From Solirubrobacterales bacterium (lineage in GTDB: Bacteria > Actinomycetota > Thermoleophilia > Solirubrobacterales > Solirubrobacteraceae): a DNA stretch of 13,960 nucleotides. A model generated the notes under the pieces. The model was not told the DNA's origin. It worked only from the letters and a program-made list of their open reading frames with translations, and ran no database searches. The position numbers were made by a program, and so were the translations under genes. This document shows positions 6,679 to 13,960 of the stretch, piece after piece (position 1 is the first letter of the stretch; every line of letters starts with the position of its first letter). The stretch lies in NCBI GenBank assembly GCA_003244035.1, contig QHBV01000220.1, positions 1 through 13,960 of the forward strand, in the 5' to 3' direction.

Positions 6679-6765
6679 GGAGCGAGTCTCCTACCGCCGA
6701 GCTGTGGGGCAGGAGGGTGATCGCCAGTTCGGACTGAGGCCCGGCACTGGAAGCGTCGAGATGCG

Positions 6766-6806
6766 CGCGGCAGGTGCCCGGCCGGCGTCCGTTCGGCACT
6801 GCCGCG
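6766..6806. terminator. Strong bulged hairpin between convergent genes
   Basis: Twelve base pairs join 6766-6778 and 6795-6806 (CGCGGCA, bulged G6773, GTGCC with GGCACTGCCGCG), around a 16-nt loop. It lies 87 nt after the dehydrogenase stop and 31 nt before the end of the oppositely oriented hydrolase, where a bidirectional terminator is expected. No U-run is present, as is common in high-GC actinobacteria. Confidence 0.5.
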
Positions 6807-6837
6807 GGGCCGAGAGCCGAACCTGCACGCGAATGCC

Positions 6838-7680
6838 TCACGCGTCGCCGCCCTCGTCGGCCAGCCGCTGGGCCTCGCGTGCCACGAGAGCCAGCCGCGC
6901 CTCGCGCACGAGCGGCACCTCGCGTCGACGCCGGCGCACGGCGGCGAGGTCAATCTCGGCGGTGACCAGCGCCTCCTCGTGCGTGGGGGCCTGGCAGACG
7001 ATCAGGCCCCAAGGGTCCACTACGTGCGAGCCGCCCCAGAACCGCAGGCCAGGCTCCTTACCGACCCGGTTCACGAACACGACGAAGCACTGGAACATGC
7101 GGCCGTAGAACGCGGTTATGTCCCGCCAATAGGTCTCCGAGTCGTAGCGCTCGGGGAAGCGGCTCTGGGCCGAGCTCGTCGGCATATACAGCACGCGGGC
7201 CCCGTCCTGAACGGCCAGGAACGCTAGCTGCGGCTGCCAGGCGTCGTTGCAGATGAGCGTGGCCACGCGGCCATGGCGGGTCTCGAACCCGCGCATCGAC
7301 TGCCCCGGGGAGAAGTACTTGCGCTCCTCGAAGACGTCGTAGGTCGGCAGGTAGAGCTTGCGGTGGCAGTGGCGACGCCCATCGATGTCGTAGTAGCCCG
7401 CGGCGTTGTAGCTGTGGACGCCCAGGCCGTCCTCGTGAAAGCCGATGAGCACGTCGGTCCCCGGTGCGATCTCGGAGAGCGCGAGTAGCCGCTCGTCGAG
7501 CCCGGAGATCGACGTATCCACGTCCACGAGGCCGAGCGAGTAGCCGGTTAGGAACAGCTCGGGGAACACGACGACATCGGACCCGTCCTCCCCCGCCCGG
7601 CGGATCAGGCTGGCGGCGCGCTCGAGGTTCGCGTCCAGGTCGCCCAGCGCGCTGGACGTCTGAGCAAGGGTGATCCTCAT
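6838..7680 (-). CDS. Carbon-nitrogen hydrolase (nitrilase superfamily amidase)
   Basis: A 280-aa member of the nitrilase superfamily, which hydrolyses amides, carbamoyl compounds or nitriles, often releasing ammonia. The Glu-Lys-Cys triad is visible: E41 in VVFPELFLTGY, K108 in RKLYLPTYDVFEE and C144 in LICNDAWQP. The conserved DPWG segment (about 224-227) and the family's start (RITLAQTSSALGDLDANL) are present, and the length is normal. The style (FFPELFLTGYSLG, KLYLPTYDVFEE) resembles stand-alone amidases related to the glutaminase domain of NAD synthetase, but the substrate is not determined. The ATG at 7680 has no purine-rich ribosome site. The gene lies 135 nt downstream of the FKBP gene on the same strand and is convergent with the dehydrogenase gene. 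Confidence 0.9.
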   Translation of the reverse strand: MRITLAQTSSALGDLDANLERAASLIRRAGEDGSDVVVFPELFLTGYSLGLVDVDTSISGLDERLLALSEIAPGTDVLIGFHEDGLGVHSYNAAGYYDIDGRRHCHRKLYLPTYDVFEERKYFSPGQSMRGFETRHGRVATLICNDAWQPQLAFLAVQDGARVLYMPTSSAQSRFPERYDSETYWRDITAFYGRMFQCFVVFVNRVGKEPGLRFWGGSHVVDPWGLIVCQAPTHEEALVTAEIDLAAVRRRRREVPLVREARLALVAREAQRLADEGGDA

Positions 7681-7815
7681 GGGCGGTGGCGGAGGTGGGA
7701 GCGCATCGGCGAGCGAGCCTACCTAGCGACCTGCCGGACGTCCCGGCCATGCCGTGGCGGTTCGATCAATCAGTGTGAGCCTGATTCGTGTGTGGATCGC
7801 GGGAGATCGTGCGCC

Positions 7816-8190
7816 TCAGCGGACGCTGATCAGGTCAACGACGAAGACCAGCGTTTCGTCCGGTCCGATGACCCCGCCGGCCCCGCGCTTGCCGTAGGCG
7901 AGCATCGGCGGGATCGTGATACGGCGACGGCCTCCGACCTTCATTCCGGTCACGCCCTGGTCCCAGCCGGCGATGACCTGGCCCTTGCCGAGAGCGAACT
8001 TGAAGGTGCTGCCCCGGTCCCACGAAGCATCAAATTGCTGTCCTGTCCTCCACGAGACTCCGACGTAATGGACCTCAACGAGGCGACCTAGAACCGCCTC
8101 GTCAGCCTCGCCGACGACGATGTCCTCAATCTCGAGCTGGTAGGACGGCGCCTGGTCAGAGGGGACCGCAACTTCGGGCTTCTCGTTCAT
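7816..8190 (-). CDS. FKBP-type peptidyl-prolyl cis-trans isomerase
   Basis: A 124-aa single-domain FKBP that catalyses cis-trans isomerisation of Xaa-Pro bonds during protein folding. It shows the family pattern VEVHYVGVSW, GQQFDASWDRG, FALGKGQVIAGWDQGVTGMK, VGGRRRITIPPMLAYG and a C-terminal strand LVFVVDLISV. The active-site aromatics W76 and Y99 and the V72-I73 pair are present. There is no signal peptide, so it is cytosolic. I chose ATG 8190; the frame stays open upstream to 8388, but those codons overlap the promoter region and start of the divergent MYG1 gene and encode low-complexity Arg-rich sequence. The 98-bp gap to the divergent gene should hold both promoters, though none stands out. 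Confidence 0.92.
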   Translation of the reverse strand: MNEKPEVAVPSDQAPSYQLEIEDIVVGEADEAVLGRLVEVHYVGVSWRTGQQFDASWDRGSTFKFALGKGQVIAGWDQGVTGMKVGGRRRITIPPMLAYGKRGAGGVIGPDETLVFVVDLISVR

Positions 8191-8288
8191 GTCCACCAAC
8201 GTAGCCGACTGCGCCGGTGATTGGGAGCTCCGGTCCCGAGCAGGCAGTGTCGCGGTTGCGGGCGCACCCCCCTCTAGAGTCTCGCGGG

Positions 8289-9173
8289 ATGCTGATCGCG
8301 ACCCACGACGGTTCCTTTCACGCCGACGAGGTCTTCGCCATCGCCGCGCTTGGTCTGCTCGGGGATCCCGTCGAGGTGGTGCGCACACGCGACCGCGACG
8401 CCCTGGCCCGGGCCGACTTGCGCATCGACGTCGGCTTTCGCGACGACGCTTCGACCGGGAGCTTCGACCACCATCAGCGAGGCTTCGACCGGGCGCGAGA
8501 CAACGGCGTGCGCTACGCCTCCTTCGGTCTGGTATGGCGCGAGTTCGGCGGACGGGTATGCGACGGCGCCCAGGATGTCGCCGACGCCGTCGACGAGACG
8601 CTCGTGCAGAGTGTGGACGCCAACGACACCGGCCAGCAGCTGACGCAGCCGCTGATCGACGGCGTGCGTCCGATGACCGTCAACGGCATTATCGGCGCCT
8701 TCAACGCACGCTGGGATGAAGCCATCACGCCCGAACAGGAGCACGAGCGCTTTGACGCGGCCGTCGCCCTGGCCCAGGGCATCCTCGCCCGCGAGGTGAC
8801 CTCCGCCGCGTCCGGCCGTCGGTCTGAGCGCGTCGTGCGCGAGGCGATCACCGCGGCGCCGGACCCGCGCGTCGTCGAACTGCCGGTCAACGCCCCGTGG
8901 AAGCAAGTGCTCGTCCCCGAGGCGGCCGATGCCCTGTTCGTGGTCTACCCCAAGCGCCAGGGCTTCGGCCTCGAAGCGGTGCCGCGCGAGCTCGGCTCGT
9001 TCGAGAATCGGCGCGACTTGCCGGCCGGATGGGGCGGGCTCGAAGGTGCCGACCTTGTGGCGGCCACGGGCGTCGAGGACGCGCTCTTCTGCCATGCCAA
9101 GCGATTCCTCGTAGTCGCCACGTCCTGCGCGGGCATCAGGCGGCTTGCCGAGCTCGCTCTCGCCGATCGCTGA
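8289..9173 (+). CDS. MYG1/UPF0160-family metal-dependent hydrolase
   Basis: A 294-aa member of the MYG1 (UPF0160) family, DHH-like proteins; eukaryotic MYG1 is reported to be a 3'-5' RNA exonuclease, while bacterial members are little studied. The metal-binding N-terminus is clear: ATHDGSFHADEVFAIAAL (H6, D7, H11, D13), a second acidic site RIDVG (D47), and the DHH motif D60-H61-H62 in GSFDHHQRGF. The C-terminal half carries the family's WKQVLVPEA, VVYPKRQGFGLEAVP, LPAGWGGLEG and CHAKRFLVVA segments. Length is typical of bacterial members. ATG 8289 was chosen because the family begins there; the open frame to 8217 adds unlike residues. It is divergent from the FKBP gene and convergent with the ABC permease gene 64 nt away. 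Confidence 0.9.
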   Translation: MLIATHDGSFHADEVFAIAALGLLGDPVEVVRTRDRDALARADLRIDVGFRDDASTGSFDHHQRGFDRARDNGVRYASFGLVWREFGGRVCDGAQDVADAVDETLVQSVDANDTGQQLTQPLIDGVRPMTVNGIIGAFNARWDEAITPEQEHERFDAAVALAQGILAREVTSAASGRRSERVVREAITAAPDPRVVELPVNAPWKQVLVPEAADALFVVYPKRQGFGLEAVPRELGSFENRRDLPAGWGGLEGADLVAATGVEDALFCHAKRFLVVATSCAGIRRLAELALADR

Positions 9174-9237
9174 CCCCGCGACCCGGCGGTGGCACAACGG
9201 ATCGGCCGGCCTGGTAGCCGCGCTCCTAGATCCCGCC

Positions 9238-10050
9238 CTATGGCTTGAGCTTGTGGCCGCTGTGAAAGAGCCACGTGCTCCAAGTGACCGTCAGGGCTGC
9301 GAGTGCGCCGGTGATCGCCAGCGCGACGCCGACGGGAACGTCGCTCGAGCCCAGGAACCCAAAGCGCACCGCTTGCACCAGGTAGAAGACCGGGTTGGCG
9401 TGCGAGATCTCGCGCCACGGTGAGGGCAGCACCGAGACCGAGTAGAACACGCCGCCGAGGAAGCTCAATGGCACGAGCACGATGTTCTGGACGAAGCCTG
9501 CGTGATCCCAGGACTTGGCGTAGATGCCGACAACCACGCCCAGCGATGCAAACAGCGTCACTCCGAGCGCGACTCCCGTCACCAGCACGAGCGGCTCGCG
9601 CACCGGCACGTGCGTGATCGGCAGTGCCAGCAGCAGCAGCGACAGGCCGATCAGCAGGGCTCGTACCACGCCCCCGAGCGACAAGCCGAGGTTGATCTCC
9701 CAGTTGCGCATCGGGGACGCGAGGACATCGTTCAGGTAGCGGTCAAAGCGCGACTGGAAGACCGACGAGGAGTTGTTCGAGTAGGCGGCCTGCACCATCG
9801 CCATCGTGATCAGACCCGGGACGATGAACACCCGGTAGTCAAAGCCTTCGACGTGGCGGATCCGCCCGCTCATCGACAACCCGAAGACCAGGATGAACAG
9901 GAACGATGCCACGACGGGTGCGGCCACAGTTTGCGTCCACAGCTTGAGCACCCGCAAGATCTCGCGGCCGGCGAGCGACCCCAGACCACGGCGGCGAACG
10001 AGCAGACCGCCGAACCGGGCGTCTTCGCTTGCGATCACCGAGACGCTCAC
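9238..10050 (-). CDS. ABC-2 type transporter permease
   Basis: A 270-aa membrane subunit of an ABC exporter, with about six membrane segments (roughly 41-58, 73-90, 127-145, 152-176, 184-206 and 241-262). The segment PLSFLGGVFYSVSVLPSPW (194-212) is the ABC-2 family signature typical of DrrB/NodJ-like permeases, and the length fits. Such pairs export drugs, polyketides, glycans or lipid-linked molecules; the substrate here is unknown. The GTG start at 10050 overlaps the ATPase stop in GTGA, so translation is coupled. The gene ends 64 nt from the convergent MYG1 gene. Confidence 0.93.
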   Translation of the reverse strand: MSVSVIASEDARFGGLLVRRRGLGSLAGREILRVLKLWTQTVAAPVVASFLFILVFGLSMSGRIRHVEGFDYRVFIVPGLITMAMVQAAYSNNSSSVFQSRFDRYLNDVLASPMRNWEINLGLSLGGVVRALLIGLSLLLLALPITHVPVREPLVLVTGVALGVTLFASLGVVVGIYAKSWDHAGFVQNIVLVPLSFLGGVFYSVSVLPSPWREISHANPVFYLVQAVRFGFLGSSDVPVGVALAITGALAALTVTWSTWLFHSGHKLKP

Positions 10051-10778
10051 GCGGCAGCCATCGCCCTGACGTAGACGTCGGCCAGCGATTCAGCCGCAAA
10101 AGCCTCCAGCAGCCCGGAGGGACTGTCACGAGCGAGCAGGCGTCCGGATCGGATCAGGGCGATGTCATGGCAGAGCTCCTGCGCCTCCTCCAGATAGTGG
10201 GTCGTGAGCAGGATCGTCGTTCCCTGCTCGTGCAGGCGCCGGATGTAGCGCCAGAGCTCGATCCGCAGCTCGAAGTCGACACCTGCAGTCGGCTCATCCA
10301 GGATCACCAGCTGGGGCTCGTGCATCAGCGCGCGGGCCAGCAGCAGGCGGCGGCGCATGCCTCCCGAGAGCAGCGGCGCGCGCACCGCCGCCTTGGCGCG
10401 GAGGTCAAACACGTCCATCATCTCGCCGGCGCGACGGCGGGCGTCGTGCCGGCTCATGCCGTAGTAGCCACCGTGGTAGACCAGCGTCTCTTCGACGTCG
10501 AGAAACCGATCGAGGTTGACGTCCTGCTCGGCCAGGCCCATCATCCGTCGCGCCTCGGGATCATCGTGGCGCCGCCCAAAGATTCGGATCTGCCCGGAGG
10601 TTACGCGGATCAGGTTGCAGATGGCACTGATCAGCGTTGTCTTGCCGGCGCCGTTGGGCCCCAACAAACCGAAGAACTCGCCGGCCGGGATCTCCAGGTC
10701 GAAGGCATCCAGGGCCAGCAAGCCGGTGTCATAGCGCTTGGTAAGCGCGCGTATCGAGAGCGCAGAAGACGAAGTCAT
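10047..10778 (-). CDS. ABC transporter ATP-binding protein (exporter type)
   Basis: A 243-aa nucleotide-binding subunit that powers the adjacent ABC-2 permease. All motifs are intact: Walker A GPNGAGKT (40-47), Q-loop Q85, signature LLSGGMRRRL (137-145), Walker B LVILDE (157-162) with the D-loop AGVD, and the switch H194 in LLTTHYLEEA. It belongs to the DrrA/CcmA-like class that works as a homodimer with two permease copies. Length is slightly below the 300+ aa of drug-resistance DrrA, and the C-terminal extension is short. I chose ATG 10778 over the preceding TTG at 10781. It starts 41 nt after the end of the 395-aa gene, so the three genes may be one operon. Confidence 0.95.
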   Translation of the reverse strand: MTSSSALSIRALTKRYDTGLLALDAFDLEIPAGEFFGLLGPNGAGKTTLISAICNLIRVTSGQIRIFGRRHDDPEARRMMGLAEQDVNLDRFLDVEETLVYHGGYYGMSRHDARRRAGEMMDVFDLRAKAAVRAPLLSGGMRRRLLLARALMHEPQLVILDEPTAGVDFELRIELWRYIRRLHEQGTTILLTTHYLEEAQELCHDIALIRSGRLLARDSPSGLLEAFAAESLADVYVRAMAAA

Positions 10779-10819
10779 CAAGTACCGAGGGTAGTGAGCC
10801 GCCCACGCTCAGCTCGCCG

Positions 10820-12007
10820 CTAGCGCGTCCATTGCACCGTGATCCCTTGATCTGCACGGTGGAGACGACCTCCCTGCGCGTCCACCGTGAGATCGACTGT
10901 CCCGCCCGCGGCGCCATCGTAGATCGCGAGCGCCACTACGTATGGCACGACGATTGGAGTGTCCCGCCGGTCCCCGAGCGCCGCGAAGCCGGGCCCGTCG
11001 AGCCTGAACGGCTCGGCGTCGTCCGCGCTTGCCCGGATCACGAGAGCTGCGTCGTCGGCGACGGCAAAGATCACGTCGCGGGGACGGAGCTTCGCGATCG
11101 CGGCCAGCGCGTCACGTCCCAGGCCGCCTTGACGGTCTACGCGCAGGCCCTCGACTCGATCCTGTGCGTGACTCTCAAACTGCTCGCGCGGGAGCAGCGC
11201 CCCCCTCTGGGCGCCCTCATCCACGGGACAGCGGCCTTTGCCGCCCTTCTCGTTGGTGACGATGAGGTCGGGGAGCTCTGACAGGCTCCCGACGACGCGG
11301 GTGGCGCCCTGCAGCGGCGTTGCGAGCTCGATCGCCGGCCCAACGTCGAGCCAGTGGGTGAATGCTTCGGGCACGCGAGCTTCGATGCTGCCCCAGGCCG
11401 AGATCTTGCCGTCGATCAAGGTGAACGACAGCCGCCCTTCGGGGTCTCCGCTGATGCTCATCGTGCCTCTTCCCAGCGTTCGTCGGGTCGCGTTCAGCAT
11501 CGAGAGCATCGCGTCCGGATGCTCGACCGTGAACAGCTCCCGGACGGGATGGGGAAGTTCACACGCTCCGACCCAGCTGGCGGCGCGGTACTCGAACGTA
11601 CTCGTCGATGTCAGATCCTTGGGTACCTCGTCGACCCAGATGTCACCCGCGTCCTCGGAGGTGTGCTCGTCTGGCGCCGCGTCGACCAAGCCATCGTCGC
11701 GGTGCTCGAACGTGCGCGCCAACGCCAGGTCCCTGGGGACCTCATCGGGCGGCGCATCCACATCTGGCCACAACCGGCCGACTGTCTGCGTGCGGCCCAC
11801 GTCGAGCAAGTCTCCGGGCGAGACCCCGCATGGTGGCACGGCAAGGTGGAGCATGAGCTTGTCGGGCGTGAACTCCTCGCCGTCCTCGCACACGAGCTCC
11901 AGCCAGCTTCCGTCCACTTCCTGGGCAAGCCCGTGCTGGGTCAGCCATCGCTCCGCGGCTGAGACAAGCTCCTCGGAGATCTGGCGCCGTTCGACCACGG
12001 TGAACAC
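10820..12007 (-). CDS. Hypothetical protein with an internal repeat, upstream of the ABC exporter genes
   Basis: A 395-aa protein I do not recognise. It has no membrane segment or signal peptide. Residues 1-80 form a globular-looking start (helix, then WLELVCEDGEEF and LMLHLAVPPCGV). A short repeat follows, DEVPRDLALARTFEHR at 88-103 and DEVPKDLTSTSTFEYR at 126-141 (10 of 16 identical, period 38). Residues 160-265 and 290-395 carry beta-rich segments (RLSFTLIDGKISAWG; TPIVVPYVVALAIYD). Reading is continuous, with good codon bias, and the start is GTG 12007. It precedes the ABC genes by 41 nt on the same strand, so it could be cotranscribed, or only adjacent. A function should not be assigned from sequence alone. 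Confidence 0.75.
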   Translation of the reverse strand: MFTVVERRQISEELVSAAERWLTQHGLAQEVDGSWLELVCEDGEEFTPDKLMLHLAVPPCGVSPGDLLDVGRTQTVGRLWPDVDAPPDEVPRDLALARTFEHRDDGLVDAAPDEHTSEDAGDIWVDEVPKDLTSTSTFEYRAASWVGACELPHPVRELFTVEHPDAMLSMLNATRRTLGRGTMSISGDPEGRLSFTLIDGKISAWGSIEARVPEAFTHWLDVGPAIELATPLQGATRVVGSLSELPDLIVTNEKGGKGRCPVDEGAQRGALLPREQFESHAQDRVEGLRVDRQGGLGRDALAAIAKLRPRDVIFAVADDAALVIRASADDAEPFRLDGPGFAALGDRRDTPIVVPYVVALAIYDGAAGGTVDLTVDAQGGRLHRADQGITVQWTR

Positions 12008-12105
12008 GTCATAGAGCGTAAAGGGTCAGCGAGGTCGGCCTCGGTCGTCAGGATAGGCCGCGCCTTGCGGCTGGGTTGCCGCGCTGGGCCCTCGGGGGGC
12101 TTCGA

Positions 12106-12111
12106 TATGAT
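12106..12111 (+). promoter_or_regulatory. Possible -10 element for the oxygenase gene
   Basis: TATGAT (five of six matches to TATAAT) stands out in this G/C-rich gap and would leave about a 27-nt leader before the ATG at 12145. No good -35 is found at the right distance; TTGCCG at 12076 is too far. It sits in the 137-bp region between divergent genes. Confidence 0.3.
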
Positions 12112-12131
12112 CGCCCTACACCGACGACGAC

Positions 12132-12139
12132 GAGGAGGG
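12132..12139 (+). promoter_or_regulatory. Ribosome binding site of the oxygenase gene
   Basis: GAGGAGGG ends 5 nt before ATG 12145 and decides this start over an in-frame codon at 12076. Confidence 0.75.
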
Positions 12140-12144
12140 CGGGC

Positions 12145-12843
12145 ATGGCAATTGGTGCCGGATTTCACGGACTCTGGCCTACCCCGATCGGGCTGCATCG
12201 CTACGCCGAGGCCGCCAAGCTCAATCCTCTGCTGGTCCGCGTGTTCGGGGAAGGGCGGGCGGCCCAGGAGCGTCAGCGGGGCGAGGAGCGGGGTCCGTTC
12301 TTCGCCAGCGACGACGATCTGCTGCACCGCCTGAAGATCGCCGAATGGCAGGACTTCGTCCGTTTCATCGTGTCCAGTCTCGGCGAGACCGCGAAAGAGG
12401 CGAACCGGGAAGCCTGGGCCGGGCAGACGTTCGATCTGAAGGTCGGCATCGAGGGGATGTGGTTCCAGTGCAGCCGAGAGGGAGCGTTCCACGACGTGCA
12501 CACGCACGGCAACTGCTCGTGGTCAGGCGTGTACATCGTGCAGATCGACGAGCCGGCGCGGCGCGTGTCGCATGCGGTGTATGGCTCGGCGAACGGCGTG
12601 ACCCGGCTGTACGGTCCGCCTTTCGCCACCCTGGGCGGCGCCTTCGTCGATGCCGGCAACGCCTACCTCCAGCCGCCGCACCAGGACGTCGAGCCGCTGC
12701 CCGGGCAACTGCTGCTGTTTCCGTCCTGGCTCGCCCATCAGGCCATGCCCTATGACGGCGAGCAGGAGCGGATCATCATCTCGTTCAACGCCAGCATCCA
12801 CGGGTCGCAGGGCGATCAGATGCACAGCTACAGCGCGCATTGA
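12145..12843 (+). CDS. 2-oxoglutarate/Fe(II)-dependent oxygenase-like protein (TIGR02466 type)
   Basis: A 232-aa jelly-roll protein resembling the TIGR02466/2OG-FeII_Oxy_5 group. The sequence begins WPTPIGLHRY, like the family's start. The core reads HDVHTHGNCSWSGVYIVQ (H117, H119, H121), then LPGQLLLFPSWLAHQAMPYD (H198) and RIIISFNASIH with R209, a likely 2-oxoglutarate anchor. Which of H117, H119 and H121 bind iron, and where the carboxylate ligand lies, is not clear; an HxH pattern occurs where many relatives have HxD, though I recall HxH in this group. Substrates of the family are largely unknown. The gene is divergent from the 395-aa gene and has its own ribosome site, so it is a separate unit. 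Confidence 0.8.
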   Translation: MAIGAGFHGLWPTPIGLHRYAEAAKLNPLLVRVFGEGRAAQERQRGEERGPFFASDDDLLHRLKIAEWQDFVRFIVSSLGETAKEANREAWAGQTFDLKVGIEGMWFQCSREGAFHDVHTHGNCSWSGVYIVQIDEPARRVSHAVYGSANGVTRLYGPPFATLGGAFVDAGNAYLQPPHQDVEPLPGQLLLFPSWLAHQAMPYDGEQERIIISFNASIHGSQGDQMHSYSAH

Positions 12844-12896
12844 CCTGCTCGTCCTGAAGGGTCGACGCCGCTTACAGCTCTCACGAGCCGCAGGTC
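12842..12896. terminator. Long interrupted inverted repeat after the oxygenase gene
   Basis: GACCTGC (12842-12848) is the perfect complement of GCAGGTC (12890-12896), and the adjacent TCGT (12849-12852) pairs with ACGA (12883-12886). The first arm overlaps the last two bases of the TGA stop. The 30-nt loop and lack of a U-run make this a weak terminator call. Confidence 0.35.
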
Positions 12897-12984
12897 TGCC
12901 GTTCAAGCGCAGAGATCGGGCGCCTGCGCGCGAGCGCCGGACAGCGTGCTATGAACCCAACGTGAGCGACCGCCGCCGCGAACC

Positions 12985-12993
12985 GGGAAGGAG
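12985..12993 (+). promoter_or_regulatory. Ribosome binding site of the PII gene
   Basis: GGGAAGGAG ends 9 nt before the GTG at 13003 and supports that codon as the start, which is also where the family's conserved MKLVIAIIRP begins. Confidence 0.75.
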
Positions 12994-13002
12994 CCCGAGG
13001 AC

Positions 13003-13352
13003 GTGAAGCTCGTGATCGCGATCATCCGCCCGGAGAAGGCCAACGACGTGCTGGAAGCGCTGTATCGCGCCGACGTGCGCGGGCTCTCGATCAGTCGCGT
13101 TCAGGGTCACGGCGGCGAGCTCGATCGCGTCGAGACGTATCGCGGCACCACCGTGAAGATGGAGCTGGCCGAGAAGGTGCGGTTCGAGGTTGCCGTGTCC
13201 GAGGAGTTCGTGCAGCCGACGATCGACGCTCTGTGCGAGGGGGCTCGCACCGGCGAGGTGGGAGACGGCAAGATCTTCGTCCTCCCGCTCGAGCGGGCGG
13301 TCCGGATCCGCACCGGCGAGACCGATCACGGCGCCGTCACGCCCGTCGGGCA

Positions 13353-13356
<4 letters not shown>
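13003..13356 (+). CDS. glnK: PII nitrogen regulatory protein
   Basis: A 117-aa trimeric signal protein that senses ATP/ADP and 2-oxoglutarate and, next to amt, blocks the ammonium channel when nitrogen is plentiful. The family fold is clear: MKLVIAIIRPEKANDVLEAL at the start, K58, GDGKIFV, and the nucleotide-binding RIRTGE near the C-terminus. The T-loop keeps Y46-R47-G48, the Arg that plugs the Amt pore in E. coli GlnK. Two key positions differ from E. coli: residue 51, the uridylylated/adenylylated Tyr, is Val, and residue 39, normally Gln, is Glu (GHGGELDR). The form resembles, from memory, Thermus-type PII proteins, so it is a known variant class, probably not covalently modified at 51. 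Start GTG 13003 follows a good ribosome site. The stop overlaps the amt start in ATGA, so the two are cotranscribed. glnB would also be a fair name. Confidence 0.93.

Positions 13357-13960
<604 letters not shown>

Noticed and set aside
10029..10823. 264-codon plus-strand frame
   Set aside because: It is the shadow of the ABC ATPase gene, whose motifs are all intact on the other strand.
11238..12014. 258-codon Ser/Thr-rich plus-strand frame
   Set aside because: It lies opposite the 395-aa gene. The minus-strand frame is longer, with gene-like composition and internal duplication at protein level, so I prefer it, though the choice is less secure than elsewhere.

Overview
The window is high-GC DNA (roughly two-thirds G+C by eye, with G/C-rich third codon positions in the real genes). 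I infer a high-GC actinobacterium, most likely of the Thermoleophilia/Solirubrobacterales type. The clues are the codon bias, the GTG starts, and a small protein beginning MGLLDDAIREHLDLKRRRG, which I associate from memory with that group. The lineage call is an inference; no search was possible.

Layout. (1) 186-2686, plus strand: a membrane-bound diguanylate cyclase with a HAMP-GAF-GGDEF architecture, followed 11 nt later by a small acidic, apparently disordered protein. Nested inverted repeats overlap the end of the second gene. (2) 2821-2893: a tRNA-Ala(UGC). It is followed by about 850 bp of decayed DNA holding a frameshifted minus-strand gene remnant (best guess DUF1801-like) and a nonsense-interrupted IS110-family transposase fragment. 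(3) 3749-4936: a cupin protein convergent with an aldo/keto reductase; a hairpin overlaps the reductase stop. The reductase leader contains two tandem 36-bp units. (4) 5308-7680: a Glu/Leu/Phe/Val-type (glutamate) dehydrogenase convergent with a carbon-nitrogen hydrolase, with a strong 12-bp bulged hairpin between them. (5) 7816-9173: an FKBP-type prolyl isomerase divergent from a MYG1-family (UPF0160) hydrolase. (6) 9238-12007, minus strand: an unrecognised 395-aa protein, then an ABC ATPase and its ABC-2 permease, the last two translationally coupled by GTGA. (7) 12145-12843: a 2-oxoglutarate/Fe(II)-oxygenase-like protein. (8) 13003 to the window end: a PII signal protein (glnK/glnB type) and an ammonium transporter (amt) overlapping by ATGA; amt runs off the window.

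How the genes fit together. Several relate to nitrogen: the dehydrogenase interconverts an amino acid with its 2-oxo acid and ammonia, the carbon-nitrogen hydrolase may release ammonia, and PII-Amt controls ammonium uptake. The rest are housekeeping or accessory genes without an obvious common pathway.

Most notable observations: the Amt has Glu (codon 13869-13871) where the first pore 'twin' histidine normally sits, and its partner PII has Val at position 51 instead of the modifiable Tyr, and Glu instead of Gln at 39. I did not find a clearly new multi-gene defence or mobile system. Candidates for uncharacterised biology are the acidic partner of the cyclase, the 395-aa protein upstream of the ABC exporter, and the structured region between 2683 and 2750.
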